Of a stretch of DNA of 64,000 nt, positions 32,719-39,724 are shown one piece after another. The DNA lies in NCBI RefSeq assembly GCF_026427775.1, contig NZ_CP044532.1, forward strand, positions 868,001 to 932,000. Reading direction: 5' to 3'. Under the pieces are notes generated by a model. That model did not search any database and was not told the origin of the DNA. It worked only from the letters and a program-made list of their open reading frames with translations. Position 1 is the stretch's first letter, and each line of letters starts with the position of its first letter. The position numbers and the translations under genes are program-made. The stretch comes from Arthrobacter sp. CDRTa11. Lineage in GTDB: Bacteria > Actinomycetota > Actinomycetes > Actinomycetales > Micrococcaceae.

Positions 32719-33795
32719 ATGTCTACAGGCGCAACAACGGCCAGGACGGCTGCCAGGATGGCAGGGGCGGCAGCAGCGATCGCCGTCGCGCTGGTGGTGT
32801 CAGGTTGTGGCGGTCCGGCGACAGCCCAGCAAGGCGCGGACGGTGCTGCGGGAACGGAAGTGAAGACCGTCCGCTACCAGGGTTCGCCCAACACCGTCTC
32901 ACTGCTGGAGGTGGCCGAGGACCTCGGATACCTGGAGGACGTGAAGCTGGAGTGGGTCAGCAATACCACCAGCGGCCCGCAAAGCATCCAATCGGTGGCA
33001 ACTGACCAGACTGACATTGGGGGAGCCTTCACCGGCGCCGTGATCAAGCTGATTGAGGCAGGGGCGCCCGTGCAGGCTGTCATCAACTACTACGGGGAGG
33101 ACAAGGACACCTTCACCGGGTACTACGTGGAAGAGGGAAGTCCCATCAAAACGGCCCGGGACCTGATCGGCAAAAAGATCGCCGTAAACACCCTGGGCGC
33201 CCACCACGAGGCAGTCATCACCACGCACCTGAAGAACAGCGGCCTGACACCGGAAGAAATCAAGCAGGTCCAGCTGGTGGTGGTCCCGCCGAACGAAACC
33301 GAAGTAGCCCTCCGCAAGAAGCAGGTGGACGTTGGCACCCTGGGCGGTGTGCTCCAGGACCGGGCCCTTGCCGAGGGCGGCGTCCGTGCTCTCTTCACTG
33401 ACGTTGGCGTGATCGGCGGACCGTTCGACGCCGGCCAGTATGTCCTGCGGAAGGACTTCATCGCCCAGAACCCTGAAACCAGCCGCACCCTGGTGACGGG
33501 AGTAGCAAAAGCCATTGAGTGGGAGCGGACCACCCCGCCGGAGCAGGTGATCGCCAAGTTCGAGGAAATCATCACCAAGCGGGGCCGCAACGAGAGCACC
33601 GAAACCCTGAAGTACTGGAAGAGTGTGGGCGTTGCGTCCACCGGCGGACGCATTCAGGACAGCGACTTCACCCGCTGGGAGGACTACCTCCGTTCCGCGG
33701 GGATCATCAACGGCCCGCTGGACACCAACAAGCTCTACACCAACGAGTTCAACGGGCTGGAAACAACGCCGGCTACGCCAACCTCGAAAGGATAG
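32719..33795 (+). CDS. ABC transporter substrate-binding lipoprotein (SsuA/TauA family)
   Basis: Extracytoplasmic solute receptor that would capture an organosulfonate or similar anion. From the ATG at 32719, a basic n-region leads to the lipobox LVVSGC with lipidated C30. The mature protein has the NMT1/SsuA-like plan: VRYQGSPNTVSLLEVAEDLGYLED, GAFTGAVIKLIEAGAPVQAV, and GKKIAVNTLGAHHEAVITTHL. I prefer 32719 for its strong GGAGTAAGG and correct signal peptide; an in-frame ATG at 32662 would add 19 residues. First gene of a four-gene uptake and catabolism cluster. Confidence 0.88.
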   Translation: MSTGATTARTAARMAGAAAAIAVALVVSGCGGPATAQQGADGAAGTEVKTVRYQGSPNTVSLLEVAEDLGYLEDVKLEWVSNTTSGPQSIQSVATDQTDIGGAFTGAVIKLIEAGAPVQAVINYYGEDKDTFTGYYVEEGSPIKTARDLIGKKIAVNTLGAHHEAVITTHLKNSGLTPEEIKQVQLVVVPPNETEVALRKKQVDVGTLGGVLQDRALAEGGVRALFTDVGVIGGPFDAGQYVLRKDFIAQNPETSRTLVTGVAKAIEWERTTPPEQVIAKFEEIITKRGRNESTETLKYWKSVGVASTGGRIQDSDFTRWEDYLRSAGIINGPLDTNKLYTNEFNGLETTPATPTSKG

Positions 33796-33797
33796 CC

Positions 33798-34676
33798 ATG
33801 ACACCCAAAATAAGCCTCCGGAATGTGACCAAGGAGTTTGCAGTCCGTCAGGGCAAAGGCGAAGGCAGGAGCAGTGGACAGCGTGTCCTGACAGCGCTGG
33901 ATGACCTCAGCTTGGATGTGGCCGACGGCGAATTCCTCACCCTCGTAGGCCCCAGCGGTTCGGGAAAAACAACCCTCCTGGACCTGCTGGCCGGCCTGTC
34001 CCGCCCCACCTCCGGCAAAGTCCTGGTGGACGGAAACGAAGTGTCAGGGCCAGGCCAGGACCGGGCGGTGGTGTTCCAGCAGTACGCGCTGTTCCCTTGG
34101 CGCACAGCATCAGCCAACGTGTCCATTGGCTTGGAGAACAAGGGCCTGTCCAGGAAACAGCGGGCCGGGATCGCCAGCGAATTCCTTGACCTTGTAGGCC
34201 TGGCCGGCTTTGAGGACCGGTATCCGCATGAACTCTCCGGCGGCATGAAGCAGCGCGTGGCAATTGCCAGAAGCCTCGCCTATGAGCCGGACGTTCTGCT
34301 GATGGATGAGCCGTTTGCAGCCCTGGACGCCCAGACCCGTGAGCAACTCCAGGACGAGCTCCTGCGCATCTGGAAAGCAACAGGAAAAACCATTGTGTTC
34401 ATCACCCACGGCATCGATGAGGCCGTCTACCTCGGCCAGCGGGTGGCGGTGCTTAGCGCCCGGCCCGGCAGGCTGAAGGAAATTGTGGACATCGACATCC
34501 CAGACCGCGACGGCGACGCGGACATCCGCTCCCATCCGGCGTTTGTGGAGCACCGGCACCAGGTCTGGTCCCTCCTGCACGACGAGGTCCGGCTGGCGCA
34601 GGACTCCGGTCACCGGAAAATCCTGCCGGACGGGACCGCCCCCGATGAACTGCCGCTTGAGAGGAGCGTGGCCTGA
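33798..34676 (+). CDS. ABC transporter ATP-binding protein (SsuB/TauB family)
   Basis: Nucleotide-binding subunit of 292 residues. Walker A is GPSGSGKTT at 51-59, the Q loop FQQYALFPW, signature LSGGMKQRVAIARSL, Walker B VLLMDEPF with DALDAQTRE-type D loop (AALDAQTRE), and the H switch FITHGIDEA. It starts two nt after the receptor gene and its stop overlaps the permease ATG by 1 nt, so translation is coupled. A C-terminal extension of about 45 residues (from HPAFVEHRH) is typical of this family. Confidence 0.93.
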   Translation: MTPKISLRNVTKEFAVRQGKGEGRSSGQRVLTALDDLSLDVADGEFLTLVGPSGSGKTTLLDLLAGLSRPTSGKVLVDGNEVSGPGQDRAVVFQQYALFPWRTASANVSIGLENKGLSRKQRAGIASEFLDLVGLAGFEDRYPHELSGGMKQRVAIARSLAYEPDVLLMDEPFAALDAQTREQLQDELLRIWKATGKTIVFITHGIDEAVYLGQRVAVLSARPGRLKEIVDIDIPDRDGDADIRSHPAFVEHRHQVWSLLHDEVRLAQDSGHRKILPDGTAPDELPLERSVA

Positions 34677-35599
34677 TGACTTCCGTCATTACCAAACCAG
34701 AAGTGCCGGCAACAGCCGTTGCAGCGACGAGATCCGGGGAACGTCGCGCCGTCGGCCGTTCCGCCGGAGCCGAGGGGCGTCCCGGCGGGCGGGACAGAAT
34801 CCGGGAGGGGCTTTCCCGGCTGGCTGGCCGCGCCGCCCGGGCGGGATGGAAGTCCCTCGCTGTCCTGCTCTTCCTGGCCCTGTGGGAAGTCGGGCCGCTG
34901 TACCTGGCAGGTCCGTCCACCCGGGTGTTCCTGCCTCCGCTGCACGAGGTGCTGGCAGCAGGAGCCAAACTGGTGCAGTCCGGCCAGTTGCAGAGCCACC
35001 TGCAGGCCAGCCTCACCCGCTCCGTGTCGGGATTTAGCATCGCCGTAGTGTCGGCCGTGGTGCTGGGGCTCCTCATCGCCTGGTACGGCTGGTTGAATTC
35101 TTTCCTGAATCCGCTGCTGGAGCTCTTCCGGAACACCGCCACCCTGGCCCTGCTTCCGGTGTTCACGCTGCTGCTGGGCATCGGCGAGGAATCCAAAATC
35201 ACCATCGTTGCCTACGCGGCATTCTTCCCGGTGCTGCTGAACACCATCGCTGGCGTCCGGACCGTTGACCCGCTGCTGATCAGGGCCGCCAAATCGCTGG
35301 GACTGAACAGCTTCCGGCTCTTCCAGAAGGTCATCCTGCCCTCGGCCGTCCCCACCATCTTCACCGGCATCAGGATGGCCGGCACGTCATCCATCCTGGT
35401 GCTGATTGCCGCAGAAATGGTGGGCGCCAAGGCCGGGCTGGGTTACCTGATCGTCAATTCGCAAATGAGCTTCCTTATCCCGGACATGTACGCAGGGATC
35501 CTCACCGTCTCGGTGCTGGGACTCCTGGTGAACGTGCTGCTGGTGGCACTGGAACGCCACTTCTCCCGCTGGCGCACCGCCGTCGGCTCCACATCCTGA
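34676..35599 (+). CDS. ABC transporter permease (SsuC/TauC family)
   Basis: Membrane subunit of 307 residues. A basic, disordered N-terminus of about 60 residues precedes six helices (first SLAVLLFLALWEVGPLYL). The coupling EAA loop is AAKSLGLNSFRLFQKVILPSAVPTIFTGIR, contacting the ATPase. Start codon ATG overlaps the stop of the ATP-binding gene by one base. Part of the sulfonate/taurine-type importer with the neighbouring receptor and ATPase. Confidence 0.92.
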   Translation: MTSVITKPEVPATAVAATRSGERRAVGRSAGAEGRPGGRDRIREGLSRLAGRAARAGWKSLAVLLFLALWEVGPLYLAGPSTRVFLPPLHEVLAAGAKLVQSGQLQSHLQASLTRSVSGFSIAVVSAVVLGLLIAWYGWLNSFLNPLLELFRNTATLALLPVFTLLLGIGEESKITIVAYAAFFPVLLNTIAGVRTVDPLLIRAAKSLGLNSFRLFQKVILPSAVPTIFTGIRMAGTSSILVLIAAEMVGAKAGLGYLIVNSQMSFLIPDMYAGILTVSVLGLLVNVLLVALERHFSRWRTAVGSTS

Positions 35600-35633
35600 A
35601 TCCATTCCCGTCTGAACTGCAAAGGAAACAACA

Positions 35634-36587
35634 ATGACCGTCATCACCGAAACCAAGCTTCAGTTCACCAAACTGGGTTCCCGCATTGGCGCTGAGATCC
35701 GCGGGCTGGACCTCAGCGCGGAGCTCAGCGAAGGCACCATCACCCAGATCCGGGAAGCCCTCAATATCCATAAGGCACTGGTCTTCCGCGAGGCAAACAT
35801 CCGCACCGATGAGGAACAGGTGCGGTTCGCCAGCCGCTTCGGCCCGCTCACCAAGGCGCACCCGACGGTGGCATCCGTGGATGGCAAGCCCGCCGTACTG
35901 CCCGTGGACAGCGAAAACGGCAGCGCCAACAACTGGCATACGGACGTCACTTTTGTGGTGAACCCGCCGCAGGCCTCCACCTTGCGGAGCATCACGCTGC
36001 CGGCCTATGGCGGGGAAACCCTCATCGCCTCATCCGCCGGGGCCTACCTGGATCTGCCGGAGGAACTGCGGAACTTCGCAGACACGCTCTGGGCTGTCCA
36101 CACAAACGACTACGACTACTCGGTGCCCAAGAACCTGGAACACGCCAACGCCGCCGAACGGCGCAAGGAATTCACCAGGATCCATTTCGAGTCCGCCCAT
36201 CCTGTGGTCCGGGTCCATCCCCTGACGGGGGAGCGGGGTCTGTTCATCGGCGGGTTTGCCCAGCGGCTGAGGATCGTGGGGCTGTCCAACACCGAGTCCA
36301 GGGATATCCTGCGCCTGCTGCAGGCCTACGTAACCCGCCCCGAAAACGTGGTCCGCGTCAACTGGGAGCCGGACCAGCTGGTGCTCTTTGATAACCGCAT
36401 CACCCAGCATTACGCACCTGCCAACTATGACGGCCAGGCCCGCCAGCTGAACCGTGTCACCATCGCCGGTGACATTCCCAGGGGCGTGGATGGCAGGAGC
36501 AGCACCTCCATCCAGGGCGACTCCTCCGCCTACTCGGAGACGGTCATTGTAGAGTCCTTGCTCCAGACACCCGTGGTCGGTGGCTAG
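35634..36587 (+). CDS. TauD/TfdA-family Fe(II)/2-oxoglutarate dioxygenase
   Basis: Cytosolic non-haem iron dioxygenase of 317 residues that oxidatively releases sulfite (or another group) from its substrate using O2 and 2-oxoglutarate. The facial triad is H102 and D104 in NNWHTDVTF plus a distal His at about 259 in RITQHYAPANY; a following Arg (about 275, LNRV) binds 2-oxoglutarate. It follows the permease by 34 bp and is the only enzyme in the cluster, so the imported compound is likely taurine, an alkanesulfonate or an aryl ether-like TfdA substrate. Confidence 0.9.
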   Translation: MTVITETKLQFTKLGSRIGAEIRGLDLSAELSEGTITQIREALNIHKALVFREANIRTDEEQVRFASRFGPLTKAHPTVASVDGKPAVLPVDSENGSANNWHTDVTFVVNPPQASTLRSITLPAYGGETLIASSAGAYLDLPEELRNFADTLWAVHTNDYDYSVPKNLEHANAAERRKEFTRIHFESAHPVVRVHPLTGERGLFIGGFAQRLRIVGLSNTESRDILRLLQAYVTRPENVVRVNWEPDQLVLFDNRITQHYAPANYDGQARQLNRVTIAGDIPRGVDGRSSTSIQGDSSAYSETVIVESLLQTPVVGG

Positions 36588-36609
36588 ACGCGGTCCCTTC
36601 CAAAAAAGG

Positions 36610-36654
36610 AAGGTGCCCCTCCCGGCCTGGGACACAGGCGGGAAGGGGCACCTT
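36610..36654 (+). terminator. terminator after the TauD-like gene
   Basis: Arms AAGGTGCCCCTCCCGGCCT and AGGCGGGAAGGGGCACCTT flank a short loop and are followed by CTTGTTT, a strong intrinsic terminator for the importer operon. Confidence 0.85.
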
Positions 36655-36672
36655 CTTGTTTCCGGGAGCGGC

Positions 36673-36814
36673 TCAGGTACCCGAGCCAGACGCCTCGTCG
36701 CTTACCCGAGCGGTACCGGCGACAATCTTGAACATCGCACCAGTGGGATCTGCCAGAGTCACCGGCCCCAAGAGTGGTGTAGCGGAAGTCCGGTGCTTCA
36801 CTCATGCACCTCAT
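36673..36814 (-). pseudogene. VOC (glyoxalase-fold) protein remnant, internally deleted and frameshifted
   Basis: In one minus-strand frame from 36814 the sequence reads MRCMSEAPDFRYTTLGAG, the usual start of a VOC/PhnB-like protein. In a second frame, ending at a TGA at 36673, it reads VTLADPTGAMFKIVAG and a short tail, the usual VOC C-terminus. The middle of roughly 90 or more residues is missing and the two ends are out of frame. It looks like a gene that lost its core by deletion. It sits between terminators at 36610-36654 and 36857-36894. Confidence 0.72.
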
Positions 36815-36856
36815 GCTGCCGGGCCGGGCTGAGACCGGGGTTGGCGGCGGACAGCG

Positions 36857-36894
36857 AAAAACCCCGCAGCACGAGTCAGTTATGCGGGGTTTTT
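36857..36894. terminator. bidirectional intrinsic terminator
   Basis: Perfect 12-bp arms AAAAACCCCGCA and TGCGGGGTTTTT around a 14-nt loop, with T-runs on both strands. It lies just upstream of the VOC remnant. Confidence 0.85.
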
Positions 36895-37018
36895 CTTGCA
36901 GTCACTACACACATTGGGGGACGTATGAAGGAACTCACACCAGAGTAATAGACAGTATGCTTACTTTTCAAATCGGCTCCGTAAGTTTTCCCAGCGAGCC
37001 AGCCCGGCAAACGCTAAA

Positions 37019-37057
37019 GGCCGGCTGATCGCATCTTGCGATGCGGTTCAACCGGCC
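37019..37057 (-). terminator. terminator of tRNA-Ser(TGA)
   Basis: On the minus strand GGCCGGTTGA pairs with TCAGCCGGCC around an inner hairpin (GCATCGCAAGATGC), followed by TTT. It is about 28 nt past the tRNA. Confidence 0.75.
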
Positions 37058-37085
37058 CTCTGACCGCTGAATGACGGCCTTAACG

Positions 37086-37173
37086 CGGAAGGTAAGAGAT
37101 TCGAACTCTTGGTACGGGGTTACCGCACACTAGTTTTCAAGACTAGCTCCTTCGGCCGCTCGGACAACCTTCC
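37086..37173 (-). tRNA. tRNA-Ser (anticodon TGA)
   Basis: Eighty-eight nucleotides, acceptor GGAAGGT/ACCTTCC with discriminator G, anticodon stem CTAGT/ACTAG with loop CTTGAAA (anticodon TGA), a long variable arm and T arm with GAGTTCGAATCTC. No encoded CCA. Confidence 0.96.
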
Positions 37174-37279
37174 CTAACGAGTAGTGTTTCATAGGCAGTT
37201 GGCTGCAACAAAACAGAGCCTGGAGCGCATCCGGTGCACACTGGTTCTGGGGCACGAATCAGCAAGAAACGGGAGTTCG

Positions 37280-38263
37280 ATGAAAGCCGTCTATATATCA
37301 GAACCTGGCGGCCCGGAAGTGCTGGAGGTCCGCGACGTGGACGCCCCGGTTCCCGGGCACGGCGAGGTCCTCATCGACGTCGTAGCTGCGGGACTGAACC
37401 GGGCGGATGTGCAGCAGCGCAGGGGATTCTATCCGCCGCCGCCCGGTTCCTCGGAGGTGCCGGGGCTGGAAGTGTCGGGGAGGATCGCAGGGTTCGGCCC
37501 GGGTGTCACGAAGCCTTTCTCGCTGGGTGACAAAGTAGTGGCGCTGCTTGCCGGCGGCGGCTATGCGCAGCAGGTCGCCGTTCCGGCCGAACAGGTCCTC
37601 AGGATTCCGGACGGTGTGGACGTGGTGACTGCAGCTTCCCTGCCGGAAGTGGCTGCCACCGTGTATTCGAATTTGATCATGACGGCCCAGCTGCAGGCCG
37701 GTGAAACCGTACTGATCCACGGCGCCACGGGCGGCATTGGCACCATGGCCATCCAGCTTGCCAAGGCGTTCGGAGCAACGGTGGCAACCACTGCCGGGAC
37801 GGACGAGAAAGTCGGCACCGCCAAGGCCTTCCTGGGTGCCGACATTGCCATCAATTACAGGGAGGAAGACTTCCCGGAAAGCCTGCGGCGGCAGAATGGC
37901 GGCAGGGGAGCTGACGTGATCCTGGATGTTGTGGGGGCCAAATACCTCCAGCAGAACGTGGACGCCCTGGCTGACTACGGGCGGCTGATCGTGATCGGCC
38001 TGCAGGGCGGCGCCAAGGGCGAACTGGACCTCGGCCAGCTGCTGAAGAAGCGGGCGGCGGTGGTGGCAACAGCGCTGCGGCCGCGCCCTGTCGCGGAAAA
38101 GGGAGCCATCATGAGTGCCGTCCGGGAATCGGTGTGGCCGCTCATTACGGACGGACGGATCCGGCCGCTGGTGGCCAAGACCTTCCCCCTGGACCAGGTT
38201 CGTGCAGCCCACGAGTACTTTGACAGCGGCGACCATGTGGGCAAGATTCTGCTGCTTCTCTAG
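37280..38263 (+). CDS. NADPH:quinone reductase / zinc-less medium-chain dehydrogenase
   Basis: Medium-chain reductase of 327 residues of the zeta-crystallin/quinone oxidoreductase class. It lacks the zinc-binding cysteines of alcohol dehydrogenases. The GroES-like domain contains GEVLIDVVAAGLNRADVQQRRG, and the Rossmann motif is LIHGATGGIGTMAIQLAKA. The C-terminal FPLDQVRAAHEYFDSGDHVGKILL is typical. The ATG at 37280 follows GGGAG. It precedes the PadR gene by about 117 bp and probably has its own transcription unit. Confidence 0.92.
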   Translation: MKAVYISEPGGPEVLEVRDVDAPVPGHGEVLIDVVAAGLNRADVQQRRGFYPPPPGSSEVPGLEVSGRIAGFGPGVTKPFSLGDKVVALLAGGGYAQQVAVPAEQVLRIPDGVDVVTAASLPEVAATVYSNLIMTAQLQAGETVLIHGATGGIGTMAIQLAKAFGATVATTAGTDEKVGTAKAFLGADIAINYREEDFPESLRRQNGGRGADVILDVVGAKYLQQNVDALADYGRLIVIGLQGGAKGELDLGQLLKKRAAVVATALRPRPVAEKGAIMSAVRESVWPLITDGRIRPLVAKTFPLDQVRAAHEYFDSGDHVGKILLLL

Positions 38264-38313
38264 CCATAAATACTCAGTATTGCTTCCGGTCCCAGAGTGG
38301 GCTAGTGTCATTC

Positions 38314-38326
38314 CATACGCGGTATG
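38314..38326. promoter_or_regulatory. short palindrome upstream of the PadR gene
   Basis: CATACGCGGTATG: five-base arms around GCG, about 55 bp upstream of the padR-like start. It may be an autoregulatory operator, but short palindromes of this size occur by chance. Confidence 0.4.
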
Positions 38327-38380
38327 CACAGGTTTTGGGGGTCTGTGCATGCCGCGGCACACGCTACCGCTAGGAGCATT

Positions 38381-38989
38381 ATGTCCATCCGTCACAGCCT
38401 CCTCGCCCTGCTGCAGGACCAGCCGCGTTATGGTTACCAGCTCAGGGTTGAGTTCGAGAACCGCACCGGAGCCACATGGCCCCTGAACATCGGTCAGGTC
38501 TACACCACGCTGGACCGGCTGGAGCGCGACGGCCTGGTAAACAACGACGGCGGCGACGGCGAAGGCCACGTGGTCTACAGCATCACCGGTGCAGGCAAGG
38601 CCGAGGTGCAGGGCTGGTTTGCCGCCCCCGTGGAGCGTAACAACCCGCCGCGGAACGAACTCGCCATCAAGCTGGCGCTCGCCGTCACATTGCCCGGCGT
38701 TGACGTGCAGGCAATCATCCAGGCCCAGAGAGTCGCATCCATCCGGGCTCTGCAGGACTACACCAAGGCCCGCCGGGACACCGCAGCAAACCAGCGTTCC
38801 GCCGACACCGCCTGGCTGCTGGTGCTGGATTCGCTGATCTTCCAGACTGAGGCTGAGGTCCGATGGCTGGACCTGTGTGAGGCGCGGATGGTGCAGCAGG
38901 CCCAGTCCGGGCAGGGAACATCACGGAAACTGTCCAACGGGGTAGCTGCGGACGAGGCCGCCCCGCTCATCGCGACCAACCGCCGGTGA
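38381..38989 (+). CDS. PadR-family transcriptional regulator
   Basis: Repressor of 202 residues with a PadR winged helix at the N-terminus (SIRHSLLALLQDQPRYGYQL, TTLDRLERDGLV, YSITGAGKAEVQGW) and a helical C-terminal dimerisation domain (AQRVASIRALQDYTKAR). TAGGAGC precedes the ATG at 38381. Its stop overlaps the ABC ATPase GTG by 4 bp, so the three genes padR, ATPase and permease are translationally coupled. PadR proteins coupled to MacB-type transporters generally control export of antimicrobial compounds (family inference). Confidence 0.92.
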   Translation: MSIRHSLLALLQDQPRYGYQLRVEFENRTGATWPLNIGQVYTTLDRLERDGLVNNDGGDGEGHVVYSITGAGKAEVQGWFAAPVERNNPPRNELAIKLALAVTLPGVDVQAIIQAQRVASIRALQDYTKARRDTAANQRSADTAWLLVLDSLIFQTEAEVRWLDLCEARMVQQAQSGQGTSRKLSNGVAADEAAPLIATNRR

Positions 38990-39723
38990 GCGTCCAGGGA
39001 CCACAACAGGTCCTGGAGCTGTCCAAGGTCAGCAGGACCTTCGGTGACGGAGCGACGGCGGTCGCCGCGCTCCGCGACGTAGACCTCACCATTAACGCGG
39101 GCGAGTTTGTCGCGGTGATGGGGCCTTCCGGCTCCGGTAAGTCCTCCCTGCTGGCGCTGGCTGGAGGACTGGACCAGCCGACGTCGGGCGGTGTCTTTGT
39201 GGAATCAACGCCACTCGCCCGGCTGGGACTCAATGAACTCGCGCGGCTGCGCCGCCGCGCCGTCGGCTACGTTTTCCAGGACTTCAACCTGGTTCCCACA
39301 CTGACAGCGGCAGAGAACGTGGCGCTGCCCCTGGAATTGGACGGGACAGCGGCCAGGAAGGCGCACCGTCAGGCCCTTGACGCCCTCCGCCAAGTGGGGA
39401 TTACGGACTTGGCCGATCGTTTCATGGATGAGATGTCCGGTGGCCAGCAGCAGCGGGTTGCCATTGCGCGCGCCATCGTGGGCAATCGCCGCCTGATCCT
39501 CGCCGACGAACCCACGGGGGCGCTGGACTCCACCACCGGCCACGGTGTGATGGAGGTCCTGCGGCAAAGGGCCGATGCCGGTGCGGCGGTCATGCTGGTG
39601 ACCCATGAGGCCAGGCATGCAGCCTGGGCGGACCGGGTGGTTTTCCTGAGGGACGGCCGGATCGTGGACCAGGCAGCCGCCATGCACGATCCCACGATGC
39701 TCCTGACCCAAGCCGGGCTTTAA
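38986..39723 (+). CDS. ABC transporter ATP-binding protein (MacB/LolD class)
   Basis: ATPase of 245 residues. Walker A GPSGSGKSS (46-54), Q loop VFQDFNLVPTLTAAENVALPL, signature MSGGQQQRVAIARAI, Walker B LILADEPTGALD with the GALD D loop, and H switch VTHEARHAA. The Q-loop sequence FNLVPTLTAAEN is a hallmark of LolD/MacB-type ATPases, which work with FtsX-like permeases. It starts with GTG overlapping the padR stop, and the permease follows 1 nt after its stop. Confidence 0.95.
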   Translation: MSVQGPQQVLELSKVSRTFGDGATAVAALRDVDLTINAGEFVAVMGPSGSGKSSLLALAGGLDQPTSGGVFVESTPLARLGLNELARLRRRAVGYVFQDFNLVPTLTAAENVALPLELDGTAARKAHRQALDALRQVGITDLADRFMDEMSGGQQQRVAIARAIVGNRRLILADEPTGALDSTTGHGVMEVLRQRADAGAAVMLVTHEARHAAWADRVVFLRDGRIVDQAAAMHDPTMLLTQAGL

Positions 39724-39724
39724 C

